Shown: positions 43,252-52,571, counted from the stretch's first letter. The stretch: 64,000 bases of DNA from CAIWHR01 sp963823215 (GCA_963823215.1 CAWGKT010000015.1:62001-126000), one strand, 5' to 3'. Numbers and translations: made by a program. The notes: generated from the letters alone by a model not told the origin.

Positions 43252-43385
43252 AAGGCGGCAGTCTGTGCTGACGCAGCAACAGTTGCCCCGTTTGGCCGAC
43301 GAACGAGGCGCAGGACCATGTCACAAGCTGAGTTCTGCCGATCTTGCCCTGCGCGTCGCAGCTGGGCGTTGAAAACGGGAGGATA

Positions 43386-43418
43386 ATGAATGCCCGCACG
43401 AGACAGTCACGCGGGTGA
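43386..43418 (+). CDS. Putative 10-residue leader ORF before nfeD
   Basis: ATG at 43386 follows the strong ribosome site GGGAGGATA and encodes MNARTRQSRG, ending in TGA overlapping a GTG in the nfeD frame (GTGA at 43415-43418). It may be a translational coupling leader or chance. Three of its ten residues are Arg. Confidence 0.35.
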   Translation: MNARTRQSRG

Positions 43419-43450
43419 GGCTGTCTCGGTGCAGCCATGGTCCCCTATCG

Positions 43451-44785
43451 ATGACCGGTTTGCAGTTTTTCGGTTGCGTGGCGTTTTCGGCTGCCACGGT
43501 GCTCTATGCCGCAGCACCTGCGCCCGTCGTTACGCTGTCCATCGATGGCGCAATCGGCCCGGCCACTGCCGACTACGTGCACCGCGGGCTAGCGGCCGCC
43601 AGCAAAGAGAGCGCGCAGCTCGTCGTGTTGACGCTCGACACGCCAGGCGGGCTCGACACTTCGATGCGATTGATCGTGCAGGACATCCTCGCCTCGCCCG
43701 TGCCCGTCGCTGCATTCGTCGCACCCTCAGGCGCGCGGGCGGCAAGTGCGGGCACGTTTCTCCTCTACGCCAGCCACATCGCGGTCATGGCCCCGGGCAC
43801 CAATCTCGGCGCCGCGTCCCCGGTGCAGATTGGCATCGGGTCACCAGTGCCCGAACGGCCTGGCGCGACCGACAGGTCGAAGGAGCCTGCGCCAAAGGAT
43901 GTGCACGAACGCAAGGCCTTCTCCGACGCCGCGGCCTACATCCGCAGTCTTGCGCAATTGCGCGGGCGCAATGCGGAGTGGGGCGAAAAGGCAGTGCTCG
44001 ATGCCGCGAGCCTGTCCGCGACCGAAGCCCGCGAACAGAAGGTTATCGAGCTGACCGCCGCCGATGTCCCCGGACTGCTACAGCAACTCGAAGGCCGTAA
44101 GGTTGACGTGGCTGGCACGGAGCGCGTGCTGCACACCGCTGGTGCGCCAGTGGTCGTGTGGACCCCGGACTGGCACGACCGCATACTGTCGGTAATCACC
44201 AATCCCAGCATCGCGTTGATCCTGATGCTAATTGGGTTCTATGGGCTGTTCTTCGAGTTCAGCAATCCCGGCTTGGTCTTTCCCGGTGTTGCCGGCGCGG
44301 TATGCTTGCTGCTGGCGGCCTACGCCTTTCACCTGCTCCCGGTCAATTATGCGGGCCTCGCACTCATCGTTGTCGGCATCGGATTCATCGTTGCGGAAGT
44401 GTTCTTGCCGTCCTACGGATCTCTCGGCGTGGGTGGAGTCATCGCCTTTGTGGCGGGCGCGCTGATGTTGATCGACACGGGCAACGGCGGTTTCGGCATT
44501 CCGTGGCCACTGGTCGCATTCCTCGCCGTCGTAACCGCCGTGTTCCTTTTCGTCGTGGTGCGGATGGCGCTGCGGGCACACCGGGCGCCGATGGTGAGCG
44601 GCTTGACGACAATGGTCGGGGCCGACGGCGAGATGCTGGAGGACTCCGGAGAAACGGGCTGGGCGAGCATTCGTGGCGAGACGTGGAAGGTTCGGACCGA
44701 GGGTCGCCTGGCGCGCGGGCAAAGGATTCGCGTCGTCGGCGTCGACGGCGTGCTGCCGCGCGTGTCCGCTGCGGAAGGAGAGTGA
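43451..44785 (+). CDS. nfeD: NfeD family membrane serine protease
   Basis: Membrane-bound ClpP-like protease with C-terminal OB domain, the long NfeD form (about 444 residues; an in-frame GTG at 43415 is an alternative start). The signal segment is followed by a ClpP-like domain (VVTLSIDGAIGPATADYVHR, LTLDTPGGLDTSMRLIVQDI), with the nucleophile Ser in ARAASAGTFLLYASHIAVMA and the Lys in the RKAFSDAAAYIRSLA region. Four or five membrane helices (about 250-380) come next, then the NfeD OB fold (MVGADGEMLEDSGETGWASI). It is coupled to the slipin gene, whose protein it typically cleaves or binds. Confidence 0.9.
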   Translation: MTGLQFFGCVAFSAATVLYAAAPAPVVTLSIDGAIGPATADYVHRGLAAASKESAQLVVLTLDTPGGLDTSMRLIVQDILASPVPVAAFVAPSGARAASAGTFLLYASHIAVMAPGTNLGAASPVQIGIGSPVPERPGATDRSKEPAPKDVHERKAFSDAAAYIRSLAQLRGRNAEWGEKAVLDAASLSATEAREQKVIELTAADVPGLLQQLEGRKVDVAGTERVLHTAGAPVVVWTPDWHDRILSVITNPSIALILMLIGFYGLFFEFSNPGLVFPGVAGAVCLLLAAYAFHLLPVNYAGLALIVVGIGFIVAEVFLPSYGSLGVGGVIAFVAGALMLIDTGNGGFGIPWPLVAFLAVVTAVFLFVVVRMALRAHRAPMVSGLTTMVGADGEMLEDSGETGWASIRGETWKVRTEGRLARGQRIRVVGVDGVLPRVSAAEGE

Positions 44786-44786
44786 A

Positions 44787-45563
44787 ATGGCATGGATTTC
44801 TCCATTGATTGTCCTGGTCCTTTTGGCGCTGCTCGTCGCGTCGTCGCTGCGTGTCCTGCGCGAGTATCAACGTGGCGTAGTGTTCCAGCTCGGCCGGTTC
44901 TGGCGCGTGAAGGGTCCGGGCCTCGTTATCCTCGTGCCCGGCATTCAGCAGATGGTCAAGGTGGATCTGCGCACAATGGTATTCGAGGTGCCGACCCAGG
45001 ACGTGATTTCGCGGGACAACGTGTCCGTGAAAGTCAGTGCTGTCGTCTATCTCCGTGTCATAGATGCAGAAAAGGCAATCATCCAGGTCGAAAATTATCT
45101 CAACGCCACGAGCCAGTTGGCGCAGACGACATTGCGATCGGTTTTGGGCAAGCACGAGCTCGACGACATGCTGGCTGGTCGCGAGAAGTTGAACCTCGAC
45201 ATTCAGCAAGCGCTGGATGCACAAACCAACTCGTGGGGAATCAAGGTTTCCAATGTCGAGATGAAGCAGGTCGACCTGACCGAATCCATGATCCGGGCCA
45301 TTGCACGGCAGGCGGAAGCAGAACGCGAGCGACGCGCCAAGGTAATCCACGCCGAAGGAGAGTTGCAGGCCTCGGAAAAGTTGTACCAGGCCGCCAAGGT
45401 GCTGGCACAGGAGCCACAGGCCATCCAGCTGCGTTATCTGGAAACGCTGACGGTGATCGGTGCGGACAAGAACACCACTATTGTGTTCCCGCTGCCGATG
45501 GACATCATCGGCCCGCTCCTGCAAGCGCTGCCGACGCGCGGCAACACCCCACCACAGGGTTGA
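44787..45563 (+). CDS. Slipin family SPFH/band-7 protein
   Basis: A 258-residue stomatin-like protein. An N-terminal membrane anchor (SPLIVLVLLALLVASSLRVL) precedes the SPFH domain (REYQRGVVFQLGRFWRVKGP, VFEVPTQDVISRDNVSVKVS) and an alpha-helical coiled-coil segment (AEAERERRAKVIHAEGELQA). It starts 1 nt after nfeD with GAAGGAGA, a standard nfeD-slipin operon in which NfeD processes the slipin C-terminus. Likely organises membrane microdomains. Confidence 0.92.
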   Translation: MAWISPLIVLVLLALLVASSLRVLREYQRGVVFQLGRFWRVKGPGLVILVPGIQQMVKVDLRTMVFEVPTQDVISRDNVSVKVSAVVYLRVIDAEKAIIQVENYLNATSQLAQTTLRSVLGKHELDDMLAGREKLNLDIQQALDAQTNSWGIKVSNVEMKQVDLTESMIRAIARQAEAERERRAKVIHAEGELQASEKLYQAAKVLAQEPQAIQLRYLETLTVIGADKNTTIVFPLPMDIIGPLLQALPTRGNTPPQG

Positions 45564-45769
45564 TGCGAGCAATCGACGTCGCAGTTTGTGCGTGACCGGG
45601 TTTGACTCATTGCGGTCGCCGGACTGCGCAAAGTGGTCCTTCCACCTATCGTCGGGGACGGATTGGCGTTCCTTCAAGTCTTCCGATTAAAGTACCTTCT
45701 TCGAATGGTTCGTGGCCTCAATGGCGAGAAACCTCGAACGGCTTTGAAGTTGTGTGAAGGAGCAACGCA

Positions 45770-46111
45770 ATGCCTCGATACTTGATCTCATTCGACGATG
45801 GCTCGATGGACCATATACCCGAGCAGGACTGGCCGGCCGTGGGTAAGTCGGCACATGCAGTTGTCAGGGACGCCAAGGCCGGCGGGGTCTGGATCTTCGG
45901 TGGCGGGATTCAGCGCCAGCGATCGAGCATCGTAGCAACTGACGGAACCATTGCAGATGGTCCGGTACCGGAAAAAAAAGCGGTGCTGGGCGGGTTCTCC
46001 ATAATCGAAGTGTCCTCGCGGGACGAAGCGTTGATGTGGGCCGCCCGAATCGCCCGCGCGTGTCGGTGCGCACAAGAGGTCCGTGAGATTATGTTCGACG
46101 CGGAGTCCTGA
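45770..46111 (+). CDS. YCII-related (DGPF/YciI-like) protein
   Basis: A 113-residue YciI-like protein, MPRYLISFDDGSMDHIPEQD, with the DGPV variant of the DGPF motif (TIADGPVPEKKAVLGGFSII). These small dimeric proteins have a ferredoxin-like fold; the function is mostly unknown, though some are muconolactone-isomerase-like or partner with sigma factors. The ribosome site (AAGGAG) is good. No sigma factor is nearby. Confidence 0.85.
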   Translation: MPRYLISFDDGSMDHIPEQDWPAVGKSAHAVVRDAKAGGVWIFGGGIQRQRSSIVATDGTIADGPVPEKKAVLGGFSIIEVSSRDEALMWAARIARACRCAQEVREIMFDAES

Positions 46112-46489
46112 CCGAGCACCGAGATCATCACGCAACATTCCGCACTACGTGGAGCTCTATCCCGTGCCGGATTCTGTAGACCGTTGACCGTCGAAGTTCG
46201 ACCCCACCCATGAACTACCTCCGACACTCTGCTGGGACTGACCGCGTTGGAGAACGAGGCGCAACGACCGCAATTGGCCGGTCTGCGTCCGTCATGTCTG
46301 TCCGCGCACTACCTGATCGTCGTCGGTCCCAGTACGACCCTGAGCAGCTGGTCACTGTTCTCGGGAGAGACGTTCGCGGATTTCGCTGAACGGCCACGAG
46401 CGACGCTCGCCAACACATTACTGGACGCGGCCTGACGGGGCGATATTCGCCAGCCGCCATCGCGGCGGCGGTAACGGCGCTGCGCCGGG
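46112..46489. other. 378-bp stretch without a recognisable gene
   Basis: Between the convergent YCII-related gene and lipoprotein hydrolase gene. An open frame at 46247-46435 on the plus strand has no recognisable domain. No terminator was clear by eye. Confidence 0.4.
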
Positions 46490-47827
46490 CTACGGAATCC
46501 GCCAATACGGGCGGGCGATCTCCTCAAGCGGCCGGCCCGGCTCGTTCGGATGGAGCCCATAGCGGATCATCGCGATGATGTCGGAGCTCACTTGCGGGCT
46601 CGACACGAAATAGCTGTGGCCGATGAGGCCGGCTTCTCCGGTGAACTGGATCATGTCGATGTAGCCGAGCCGCCGAACCTCCTGCACTTCCTCCGGTGTC
46701 ACCGTCGATGCCCCGATCTGGCCGAGCCGAGCCACCGCGCCGAACAGCAGGCTCGATGTGGCCAGCGCCTTGTCGTGCGGCGACACGTAGATGGTCATGT
46801 GATACCCGGGCGGATACTCGATTACCACGTGCGGGTCGGGTGCCGGCCCCCACGCGAGGCCGGGATCGGAAATGATCTGGTACAGCTTCGCGCGTGCGAT
46901 GTCGGGATCGAGATCGGGCGCCATCAGCACGACGTTGCCGACCTTGTAGCGTCGCGCAATCACATCGCGGTCGATGTACGCCTCGACGGAGAGCGCTGCC
47001 AGCGCCGACGTGAGCACGGCGGTGCCGCGGCTGTGCGCGAGAAGGTGAATTTTCTCCAATCCCGGCGTGGTGGAAATCGTCCGGATCGCTTTCTTGATGT
47101 GCTCGACGGCGTACTCGCTCGACTCGTAGTCCTCCTCGTAGCCGAACAGGACACCCCTGCTTCCGCCGGCCGGCCACGAAAAGATCGCGCATACGAATTC
47201 GCGACCGAGGAAGTGGCACAGCTCGCCCATCGTCAACGCCGCGTCGCTGAAACTGTTGTGATAGCCGTGCACGTACAGGACGATTTCCTTGCGGGGACTC
47301 GCGGCCAGACGGCGCGCGACTTCGGCCTGCAGCGCGCGCGTGGCCGCTTCGTGCTGTTCCACAGCGAGGGAAGCACGCGTGAATCCGCCGGGGGCCACCG
47401 CAACGTCGTACGGGATGCGTGGATATCGGCCGAGCTCATTCGTCGGTCCGAGCTTGAGGTCAAGCTCCGGCGTTCTGTCGACCTGCACGCTTTGGCTGAC
47501 CAGTGTGTCCCACGTCAATCCCTCGCCAAACAGCACGGTCGCGGAACCGAACGCCATCGAGCGCGCTCGGCCGGCGGTGTACGGCTCGGGCTCCCCGGCG
47601 CCTGTCGCGCGCGTGCGGTCCGTGATATAGAGCAGATCGAGCGGAGGCGTGCGCCACGCTGCGGGCGCATCGGTGATCAGGCTCCGCGCCTGGGCCCCGG
47701 TGTACAGGAGCGGCGCCGGCATCATCGGATGGGTCGCGCACCCGGAGAGCGCCATCGCTGCGAGCGTGGCGATCGCGAGGGCCCAAGCGGCGTCCAGTCG
47801 AGTGGTCGGCCGTGGCAGTGGGGTCAT
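46490..47827 (-). CDS. Lipoprotein alpha/beta hydrolase (DUF900 family)
   Basis: About 445 residues from the ATG at 47827 (GGGAAGA upstream). A lipoprotein signal peptide ends in the lipobox LSGC (AMALSGCATHP), so it is anchored in the envelope. The DUF900 hydrolase core shows VLYVHGYHNSFSDAAL (oxyanion region), the nucleophile elbow LLAHSRGTAVL and an Asp/His region (VVLMAPDLDPDI, GLIGHSYFVSS). Probably an esterase or lipase-type enzyme; the substrate is unknown. The longer frame to 48019 is unrelated. Confidence 0.87.
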   Translation of the reverse strand: MTPLPRPTTRLDAAWALAIATLAAMALSGCATHPMMPAPLLYTGAQARSLITDAPAAWRTPPLDLLYITDRTRATGAGEPEPYTAGRARSMAFGSATVLFGEGLTWDTLVSQSVQVDRTPELDLKLGPTNELGRYPRIPYDVAVAPGGFTRASLAVEQHEAATRALQAEVARRLAASPRKEIVLYVHGYHNSFSDAALTMGELCHFLGREFVCAIFSWPAGGSRGVLFGYEEDYESSEYAVEHIKKAIRTISTTPGLEKIHLLAHSRGTAVLTSALAALSVEAYIDRDVIARRYKVGNVVLMAPDLDPDIARAKLYQIISDPGLAWGPAPDPHVVIEYPPGYHMTIYVSPHDKALATSSLLFGAVARLGQIGASTVTPEEVQEVRRLGYIDMIQFTGEAGLIGHSYFVSSPQVSSDIIAMIRYGLHPNEPGRPLEEIARPYWRIP

Positions 47828-48003
47828 CGCGTCTTCCCAGGTTTTTCGCCGGGCGCACGCTCGTGACCTCGAGGCGGCAGCGGCGCACCGAAACCCGGAT
47901 AATCGCGTGCGAACCATGCAGCGCGCAAGGGTCCTTGTGCGCCGCTTCGCCGTCGGCGCGCAGAGCCGGTGCCTGTTCGAGGGCCCGCGGCTATACTGAT
48001 CTC

Positions 48004-48150
48004 GTACCCACGCCCACACTCGCCGGCAAGCTCGTTGTCGTGATCAGCTCGCGTGCGTACGTGGAAGTATTCCTGCTGCCGCACAATTCGGCGAACACCG
48101 GGTTGCGCGTCTTCAACTCGATCAAGCACTACGACCTCGACATCGCCTGA
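48004..48150 (+). pseudogene. 5'-nucleotidase remnant with internal deletion
   Basis: The frame reads TPTLAGKLVVVISSRA, the start of the 5'-nucleotidase family (PF06189), and passes directly into VEVFLLPHNSANTGLRVFNS and IKHYDLDIA before a stop. In intact relatives the first block is followed by about 50 residues before VEVILLSRNSADTGLRVFNS. So an internal segment and everything downstream are gone. There is no start codon at the expected place. A clear decayed gene. Confidence 0.75.
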
Positions 48151-48289
48151 GCCGGAATTTGGCGCAGCCCACAAGCGGCTGCACATGGCCGATCTCGACA
48201 GTTCAAGCCAACGAGCGAGATCGACCCCAACCCGCCGTTGCGCGGGCCAAGAACCGGACGTTCAGCCGCAGTCAACGCGAAGCGTTCGG

Positions 48290-49285
48290 CTACTCGAGCA
48301 CCTTGTCCGCCCGGAGCAGCACTGTCTGCGGGATCGTGAGGCCGAGCGCCCGAGCGGTCTTCATGTTGATCACGAAATCGAACGTCGTCGGCCGCTCGAC
48401 CGGGATGTCGGCCGGCTTGGCGCCCCTGAGGATCTTGTCCACGAAGACGGCGGCGCGACGATACAACGCGAGATAGTTCGCGCCGTAGCCGAACAGTCCC
48501 CCCGCATCGGCATACTCGATGAAGCTGATCGAGGGAAGGCGCTGCCTGATCGCCAGCTCCGCAATCCTCTTGAAGGTGGGGATGAGGCCCGCGTCCTCGA
48601 TTACCGTGAGCACGTCGACGCTTTCCTTCGCCATCGCGGCGAAGACGCTGTCAAGGTCTGCGGGGCCCCGCGCATGGAAGCTCAGCAACGCCACGTTCAG
48701 CCCCTTGGCCGCGATTTCCATGGCTTGAAGGGACAGTCCTGTTAAGGCGTTATCCGGATTCGCGAGGACCGCCACCCGACGCATGCGCGGGATGGCATCC
48801 TTGAGCACCTCAAGCCTTTTCGCCGCGAGCTCGGTGACGTAGAACGTGTCGCCCGTGATGTTGCCGCCAGGTCGGGCGAGGCTCGCGACAATGCCCGCCC
48901 CAACGGCGTCGCCAACGTTGGTCATGACCACCGGTATCGGATTCGCCGCAGTGGCCTGCTTCGCGGCGAGGGCGCCTGGTACAGAGTGCGTCACGATGAC
49001 ATCCACCTTGAGCCGGACGAGCTCGGCGGCAAGCGTGGGAAGGCGGTCGTACTGGCCTTCCGCAAAGCGGAACTCGATGGTGATGTTCTTGCCCTCGACG
49101 TATCCGAGCTCGCGCAATCCGGCCCGGAAAGCGTCAACGCGAGGAGACCATGCCGTTGGATTGGCCACTCCCAGAAACCCGATGCGCGGGACCTTGGCTT
49201 GCGGCTGCTGAGCGAATGACGAAAGCGGGGCCGCGAAAAGTGCGCCAGTTGCAAGCAGAAAGTACCGGCGTTGGACCTGCTGCAT
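48290..49285 (-). CDS. ABC transporter substrate-binding protein (TrpX/ABC_sub_bind family)
   Basis: A 331-residue periplasmic binding protein. The signal peptide MQQVQRRYFLLATGALFAAP has a twin-arginine-like RRYFLL. The mature part runs PRIGFLGVANPTAWSPRVDA and on with the DUF534/ABC_sub_bind fold (GYVEGKNITIEFRFAEGQYD, LARPGGNITGDTFYVTELAA, VAVLANPDNALTG). No permease or ATPase gene is beside it, so it is an orphan receptor, as is common in betaproteobacteria. Ligand unknown. Confidence 0.9.
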   Translation of the reverse strand: MQQVQRRYFLLATGALFAAPLSSFAQQPQAKVPRIGFLGVANPTAWSPRVDAFRAGLRELGYVEGKNITIEFRFAEGQYDRLPTLAAELVRLKVDVIVTHSVPGALAAKQATAANPIPVVMTNVGDAVGAGIVASLARPGGNITGDTFYVTELAAKRLEVLKDAIPRMRRVAVLANPDNALTGLSLQAMEIAAKGLNVALLSFHARGPADLDSVFAAMAKESVDVLTVIEDAGLIPTFKRIAELAIRQRLPSISFIEYADAGGLFGYGANYLALYRRAAVFVDKILRGAKPADIPVERPTTFDFVINMKTARALGLTIPQTVLLRADKVLE

Positions 49286-49562
49286 ACGAGCCCCTCAAGT
49301 CATCGCGACGCAACGAACGCAAGCGCCGGGTCATCGCGCAGATAGGCGCGCAAACCCCAGGCAGAGCGCAGTCTACACTCCCAGCACTCGGGGTCGATAG
49401 CGCCTTCGAACGAGCGCAATCGGTGGCTTCGCTGTTCGGCTGCTTGTGGCCGAACGGAGACATACAACGGTCTATGCAAACGCTTTCAGTTGTCATGGCG
49501 GAGTTCGAGCGCAGGCACTGTGGGCAACCCGACTTGGCAAGTGATCGTGCGGAGGCACACTT

Positions 49563-50048
49563 TCACCGCCGATCCTTTCGCCACTCCCATGGCGGCACCG
49601 GCTCCGGATCTCGCCATAGACCGCGCTTCTGTTCCTTGGCCTCGGCCTCAATCGGGTGGAGAGTGGCGTCCCTGGAGTATTGCCGAAACACCCACGCCAT
49701 GCCCCGGCGCACCTGCTCCGCGTTCACATCCAGATCACCCCGATAGAACGGGCCGAGAGTCCGGTGGTATTTGTCTTGGCCGTGCTCCACCACCAGTACT
49801 TCTTGGCCCTTCACCAGAGCTTCCAGCGCCTGCTTGGATCTGTTGCCTAAGGGCTGCGCCTTCTCTGGCGCATCTATGTCCACCAGGCGCACCTTGACTT
49901 GTTCCCGATCCCACAACACCGTGATGTTGTCACCATCGGAGACGCCCATTACTTTGCCCGTGAAATCCGCCCAAGCCGAGAACGAAACAGCCAGCGCGAG
50001 GCGGTGTAGCCGGGGCAGGGCCTGCGACTTGCCCACGACGTTCCGCAC
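49563..50048 (-). CDS. Secreted thermonuclease family protein (SNase)
   Basis: A 161-residue Staphylococcal-nuclease-like endonuclease. The GTG start at 50048 gives an N-terminus with a hydrophobic segment (LHRLALAVSFSAWA, a likely signal peptide). Catalytic residues: Arg and the Asp/Glu pair in VRLVDIDAPEK (R35, D40, E43 equivalents) and the second Arg in QDKYHRTLG (R87 equivalent). Ends with a basic tail (REPEPVPPWEWRK-like). It lies 17 nt after the hypothetical gene upstream and is probably co-transcribed with it. A periplasmic or secreted nuclease. Confidence 0.88.
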   Translation of the reverse strand: MRNVVGKSQALPRLHRLALAVSFSAWADFTGKVMGVSDGDNITVLWDREQVKVRLVDIDAPEKAQPLGNRSKQALEALVKGQEVLVVEHGQDKYHRTLGPFYRGDLDVNAEQVRRGMAWVFRQYSRDATLHPIEAEAKEQKRGLWRDPEPVPPWEWRKDRR

Positions 50049-50065
50049 TAGCGCCTCGGCGGGGT

Positions 50066-50539
50066 TTACAGCGGCAGGATGTCGATCTCCGTCGTGTCCG
50101 GGAGCGGCGCAAAGGCCCTATCGGGAATCCGGGACGCGTTGACCGGCACTGCGTTCCAGAGAAGCGCGGGCAGCCTGGATAGATGCTCGAAGTAGTAGTG
50201 CTGAAGTGCCTCTAACTCGACTTTCACCTCGGACGGGAAGCCCTTGCGGCCTTCGCGCCGGTCGATGAGAAGGCTCTGAAAATGGAGGCGTGTGTATTCG
50301 CACTGCGACCACAGATCGCCGATCCGGTTGACGATGCGCGGATACAGTCGTCCCGTCGCTATGGGCCGTATGCCGGCGGGCAGCGTGGCGAGCCACTTGA
50401 TCGTCCGGCGATGGAGGACGTTGTCGCTGGGGTCGATGGGACGGCGCGTGGCCTGCCAATCGGAGACCGTGCCCGACACGAGGGCAAGCCTTGGGCTCGC
50501 TTCGGCAGCAGGAGGAATGGCTTTGCGTGCAGGGAGCAT
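50066..50539 (-). CDS. Hypothetical protein upstream of the thermonuclease gene
   Basis: 157 residues, unrecognised. Start at the ATG at 50539 (MLPARKAIPPAAEASPRLAL). No membrane segment or signal peptide. It is predicted mostly helical in the middle (RIVNRIGDLWSQCEYTRLHF, EVKVELEALQHYYFEHLSRL). It is followed after 17 nt by the thermonuclease, suggesting a two-gene unit. A repeated element (50672-50759) lies 133 bp upstream. Confidence 0.65.
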   Translation of the reverse strand: MLPARKAIPPAAEASPRLALVSGTVSDWQATRRPIDPSDNVLHRRTIKWLATLPAGIRPIATGRLYPRIVNRIGDLWSQCEYTRLHFQSLLIDRREGRKGFPSEVKVELEALQHYYFEHLSRLPALLWNAVPVNASRIPDRAFAPLPDTTEIDILPL

Positions 50540-50671
50540 TGATTACGTCAACAAAGGACCATTGGCAAAGTTACGTTCGGACGCCACCGCCCAACATCCC
50601 CCGAATTTCCCGAGAATGCCTGTAGGCTTCCCCTTTTCTTGCGGCCTGCACTTGTCTGTGTGTTGAGCAGA

Positions 50672-50759
50672 AGTTTCCATGTTCAGCCCGACTGCGCTTC
50701 GCCCTGCGCGCCAAGCGCTTTACAGGACACGCCAATCGACTGGATTCGGACGTGAGGAG
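50672..50759. repeat. Dispersed ~88-bp repeat, copy A
   Basis: The block from agtttccatg to ggacgtgaggag matches 52689-52778 at most positions, with identical cores tgcgcttcgccctg, cgctttacaggac and cgccaatcga. It lies upstream of a minus-strand hypothetical gene. It does not look like an integron attC site or an IS end. Confidence 0.8.
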
Positions 50760-50803
50760 GAGTGCGGCCAGGAGGCCGCCATGACACTTGAACTGACTTC
50801 GAC

Positions 50804-51817
50804 CTAGGCGCTCGCCAAGGACTTGCTAGAGCGGTATTCCGACGGACTCATGCCCGTCCACCTTCGGAAGGCCCGGGTGAACACGCTCTGCTGGGAGTAG
50901 CCCAGGAGAAAGGTGATGTCGGTAGCGGACTTGGCGGGATCCTGGATATACCGCAGCGCCATGTCCCGCCGTGTGTCGTCGACGAGGGATTGGTAGCCGG
51001 CGTCAGCCTCCGCGAGCCGGCGCTGCAGCGAACGGCGGCTCATGTGCAGATCACGCGCGATGTCCTCCTCCGAAAACTCGCCCGACGTCATTCGCTCGAG
51101 GAGCGAGGCCCGAAAGCGCGCGACTACATTCGCTTTGTCCAAACGGGCAAGCTGCTCGACCAGGATGCGGTCATGGGCTGCGGCAAGGTCGCGGTTGCCG
51201 GTCGGAAGTGGATGGTCGGCTTCGGCACGGCCGATGAGCAGGCGGTTGGCATCCGCGCCGAATGCGACCGGGCAACCGAACAGCGTCTCGTAGGGGGTTG
51301 CATCGGCAGGGGCCGGATGCCGGAACGCCACGCGCCGGGGACTGAACGCATGGCCGAAATTGGTCCGGCACATGTCGTAGATGATCGCCAGCACGATGTC
51401 GCCCCGGATGCCGTCGGGAATGCTGTCGAGCTCCGGCAGCGTGTGGACGAATTCAACCCCCTCCGGCGTCTCCTCCAGCCTGACGGCCACATCGGCAATG
51501 ACGATGCGCCAATAGCGCACTACGCGCTTCAGGGCCGTGCGCAGGGTTGAACTGGCCAGCCAGGCGTATCCCAGCGTGCCCAGATTCGACGGGTGCCAGC
51601 ATTGCGCGGCCCGCAGGCCAAAGGCGGGATCGGCAATCCGCTCTGCCAGCGCCCGCATCAACGCATCGCTCTTCGGGCGCGCGATGAGTGCATGCGGATC
51701 GTGAATGATCGCCGGGTCGATCCCCGCCGCCCGGAAGAGGGGCTCGGGCGCAAGATCGTGTCGTTCGATCAAACGCCAGACGATCTGGCCCATGCTGGCG
51801 AGCGTTGCGTCTTTCAC
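50804..51817 (-). CDS. AraC-family transcriptional regulator
   Basis: A 337-residue regulator with an N-terminal arabinose-binding-like (PF12625-type) domain (residues about 20-200) and a C-terminal AraC HTH pair (FSEEDIARDLHMSRRSLQRR and SATDITFLLGYSQQSVFTRA, then FRRWTGMSPSEYR). Proteins of this kind often control lipid, hydrocarbon or aromatic catabolism genes next to them. No such gene is adjacent, so the target is unknown. Complete. Confidence 0.9.
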   Translation of the reverse strand: MKDATLASMGQIVWRLIERHDLAPEPLFRAAGIDPAIIHDPHALIARPKSDALMRALAERIADPAFGLRAAQCWHPSNLGTLGYAWLASSTLRTALKRVVRYWRIVIADVAVRLEETPEGVEFVHTLPELDSIPDGIRGDIVLAIIYDMCRTNFGHAFSPRRVAFRHPAPADATPYETLFGCPVAFGADANRLLIGRAEADHPLPTGNRDLAAAHDRILVEQLARLDKANVVARFRASLLERMTSGEFSEEDIARDLHMSRRSLQRRLAEADAGYQSLVDDTRRDMALRYIQDPAKSATDITFLLGYSQQSVFTRAFRRWTGMSPSEYRSSKSLASA

Positions 51818-51880
51818 GGTGCGTGGCCCGAAGGGAAGTCGGGCGACTATAGCAGGAGCACCGGTCGACCCGGCTGGGCG

Positions 51881-52090
51881 CTAGCTGCCGCCCTCAACAT
51901 CTTCCGCCGAGAACACGAACAGCACGTCGAGCGGAGCAATGACGTGAGGACCGAGCGGATCGCTCGCGAAGAGCGACCGCCACGTCGCCCGATACGCTCG
52001 AGCCAGCACATGCATCTCGACCGTATGGAGCGGTTCGCCGCTCGAGTGGCTGAAGATGCTGTAGTCCGGGCCAGGCCGGGTGTCATTCAT
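51881..52090 (-). CDS. Small hypothetical protein
   Basis: 69 residues, unrecognised (MNDTRPGPDYSIFSHSSGEP, then ARAYRATWRSLFASDPLGPH). Start at the ATG at 52090 with GGAGC upstream. It follows the 52104-52571 gene with a 13-nt gap, so the two are probably one unit. No membrane segment, Cys or known motif. Confidence 0.55.
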   Translation of the reverse strand: MNDTRPGPDYSIFSHSSGEPLHTVEMHVLARAYRATWRSLFASDPLGPHVIAPLDVLFVFSAEDVEGGS

Positions 52091-52103
52091 TTGTGATGCT
52101 CCG

Positions 52104-52571
52104 CTATGCCCACTGCGCCACGAACTTGGCCTTTGGCGCCAATTTGCTTCGTTGCAGAGTGGTTAGCTTGCTGGGGTTGCACATTGCTTCCCCGGTCAAG
52201 GCATAGAGCAAATTAGTCGCCCCCATCCTGGTCACTTCGCTAATGTCGGCTCGACCGAGCAACGCTTCGACCTTCAGGACAAACTCCCTGGAAAAGCCCG
52301 GGCGTAAAACGTCGCAGACCTCCCCGGCATAGATGAGTTCGAGTCGATCAAAGGCTGCTTTCCGCCACTGAGCCGCATCTTCGGGATACTCCAGGATCGC
52401 TAGTCCCGATGCCATGATCAGTTCCTCGATGAATTCAGTTGCGGCCTTTTGCAGGGCTTCGTCCAACTGCTTCTGCCGCTTAGCATCCTGCAGTTTCAAC
52501 TTCCTCTGGTGATGCTTGAACCAAGCGTAACCGCCAAGAGCAACCAGGCCTGCAATCAGGCTTTCAATCAT
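52104..52571 (-). CDS. Hypothetical protein with N-terminal membrane anchor
   Basis: 155 residues from the ATG at 52571 (MIESLIAGLVALGGYAWFKH). A single N-terminal membrane segment is followed by a charged helix (QRKLKLQDAKRQKQLDEALQ) and a helical domain. No known family was recognised. The longer frame to 52697 looks like upstream sequence. Copy B of the dispersed repeat lies 118 bp upstream. Confidence 0.65.
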   Translation of the reverse strand: MIESLIAGLVALGGYAWFKHHQRKLKLQDAKRQKQLDEALQKAATEFIEELIMASGLAILEYPEDAAQWRKAAFDRLELIYAGEVCDVLRPGFSREFVLKVEALLGRADISEVTRMGATNLLYALTGEAMCNPSKLTTLQRSKLAPKAKFVAQWA

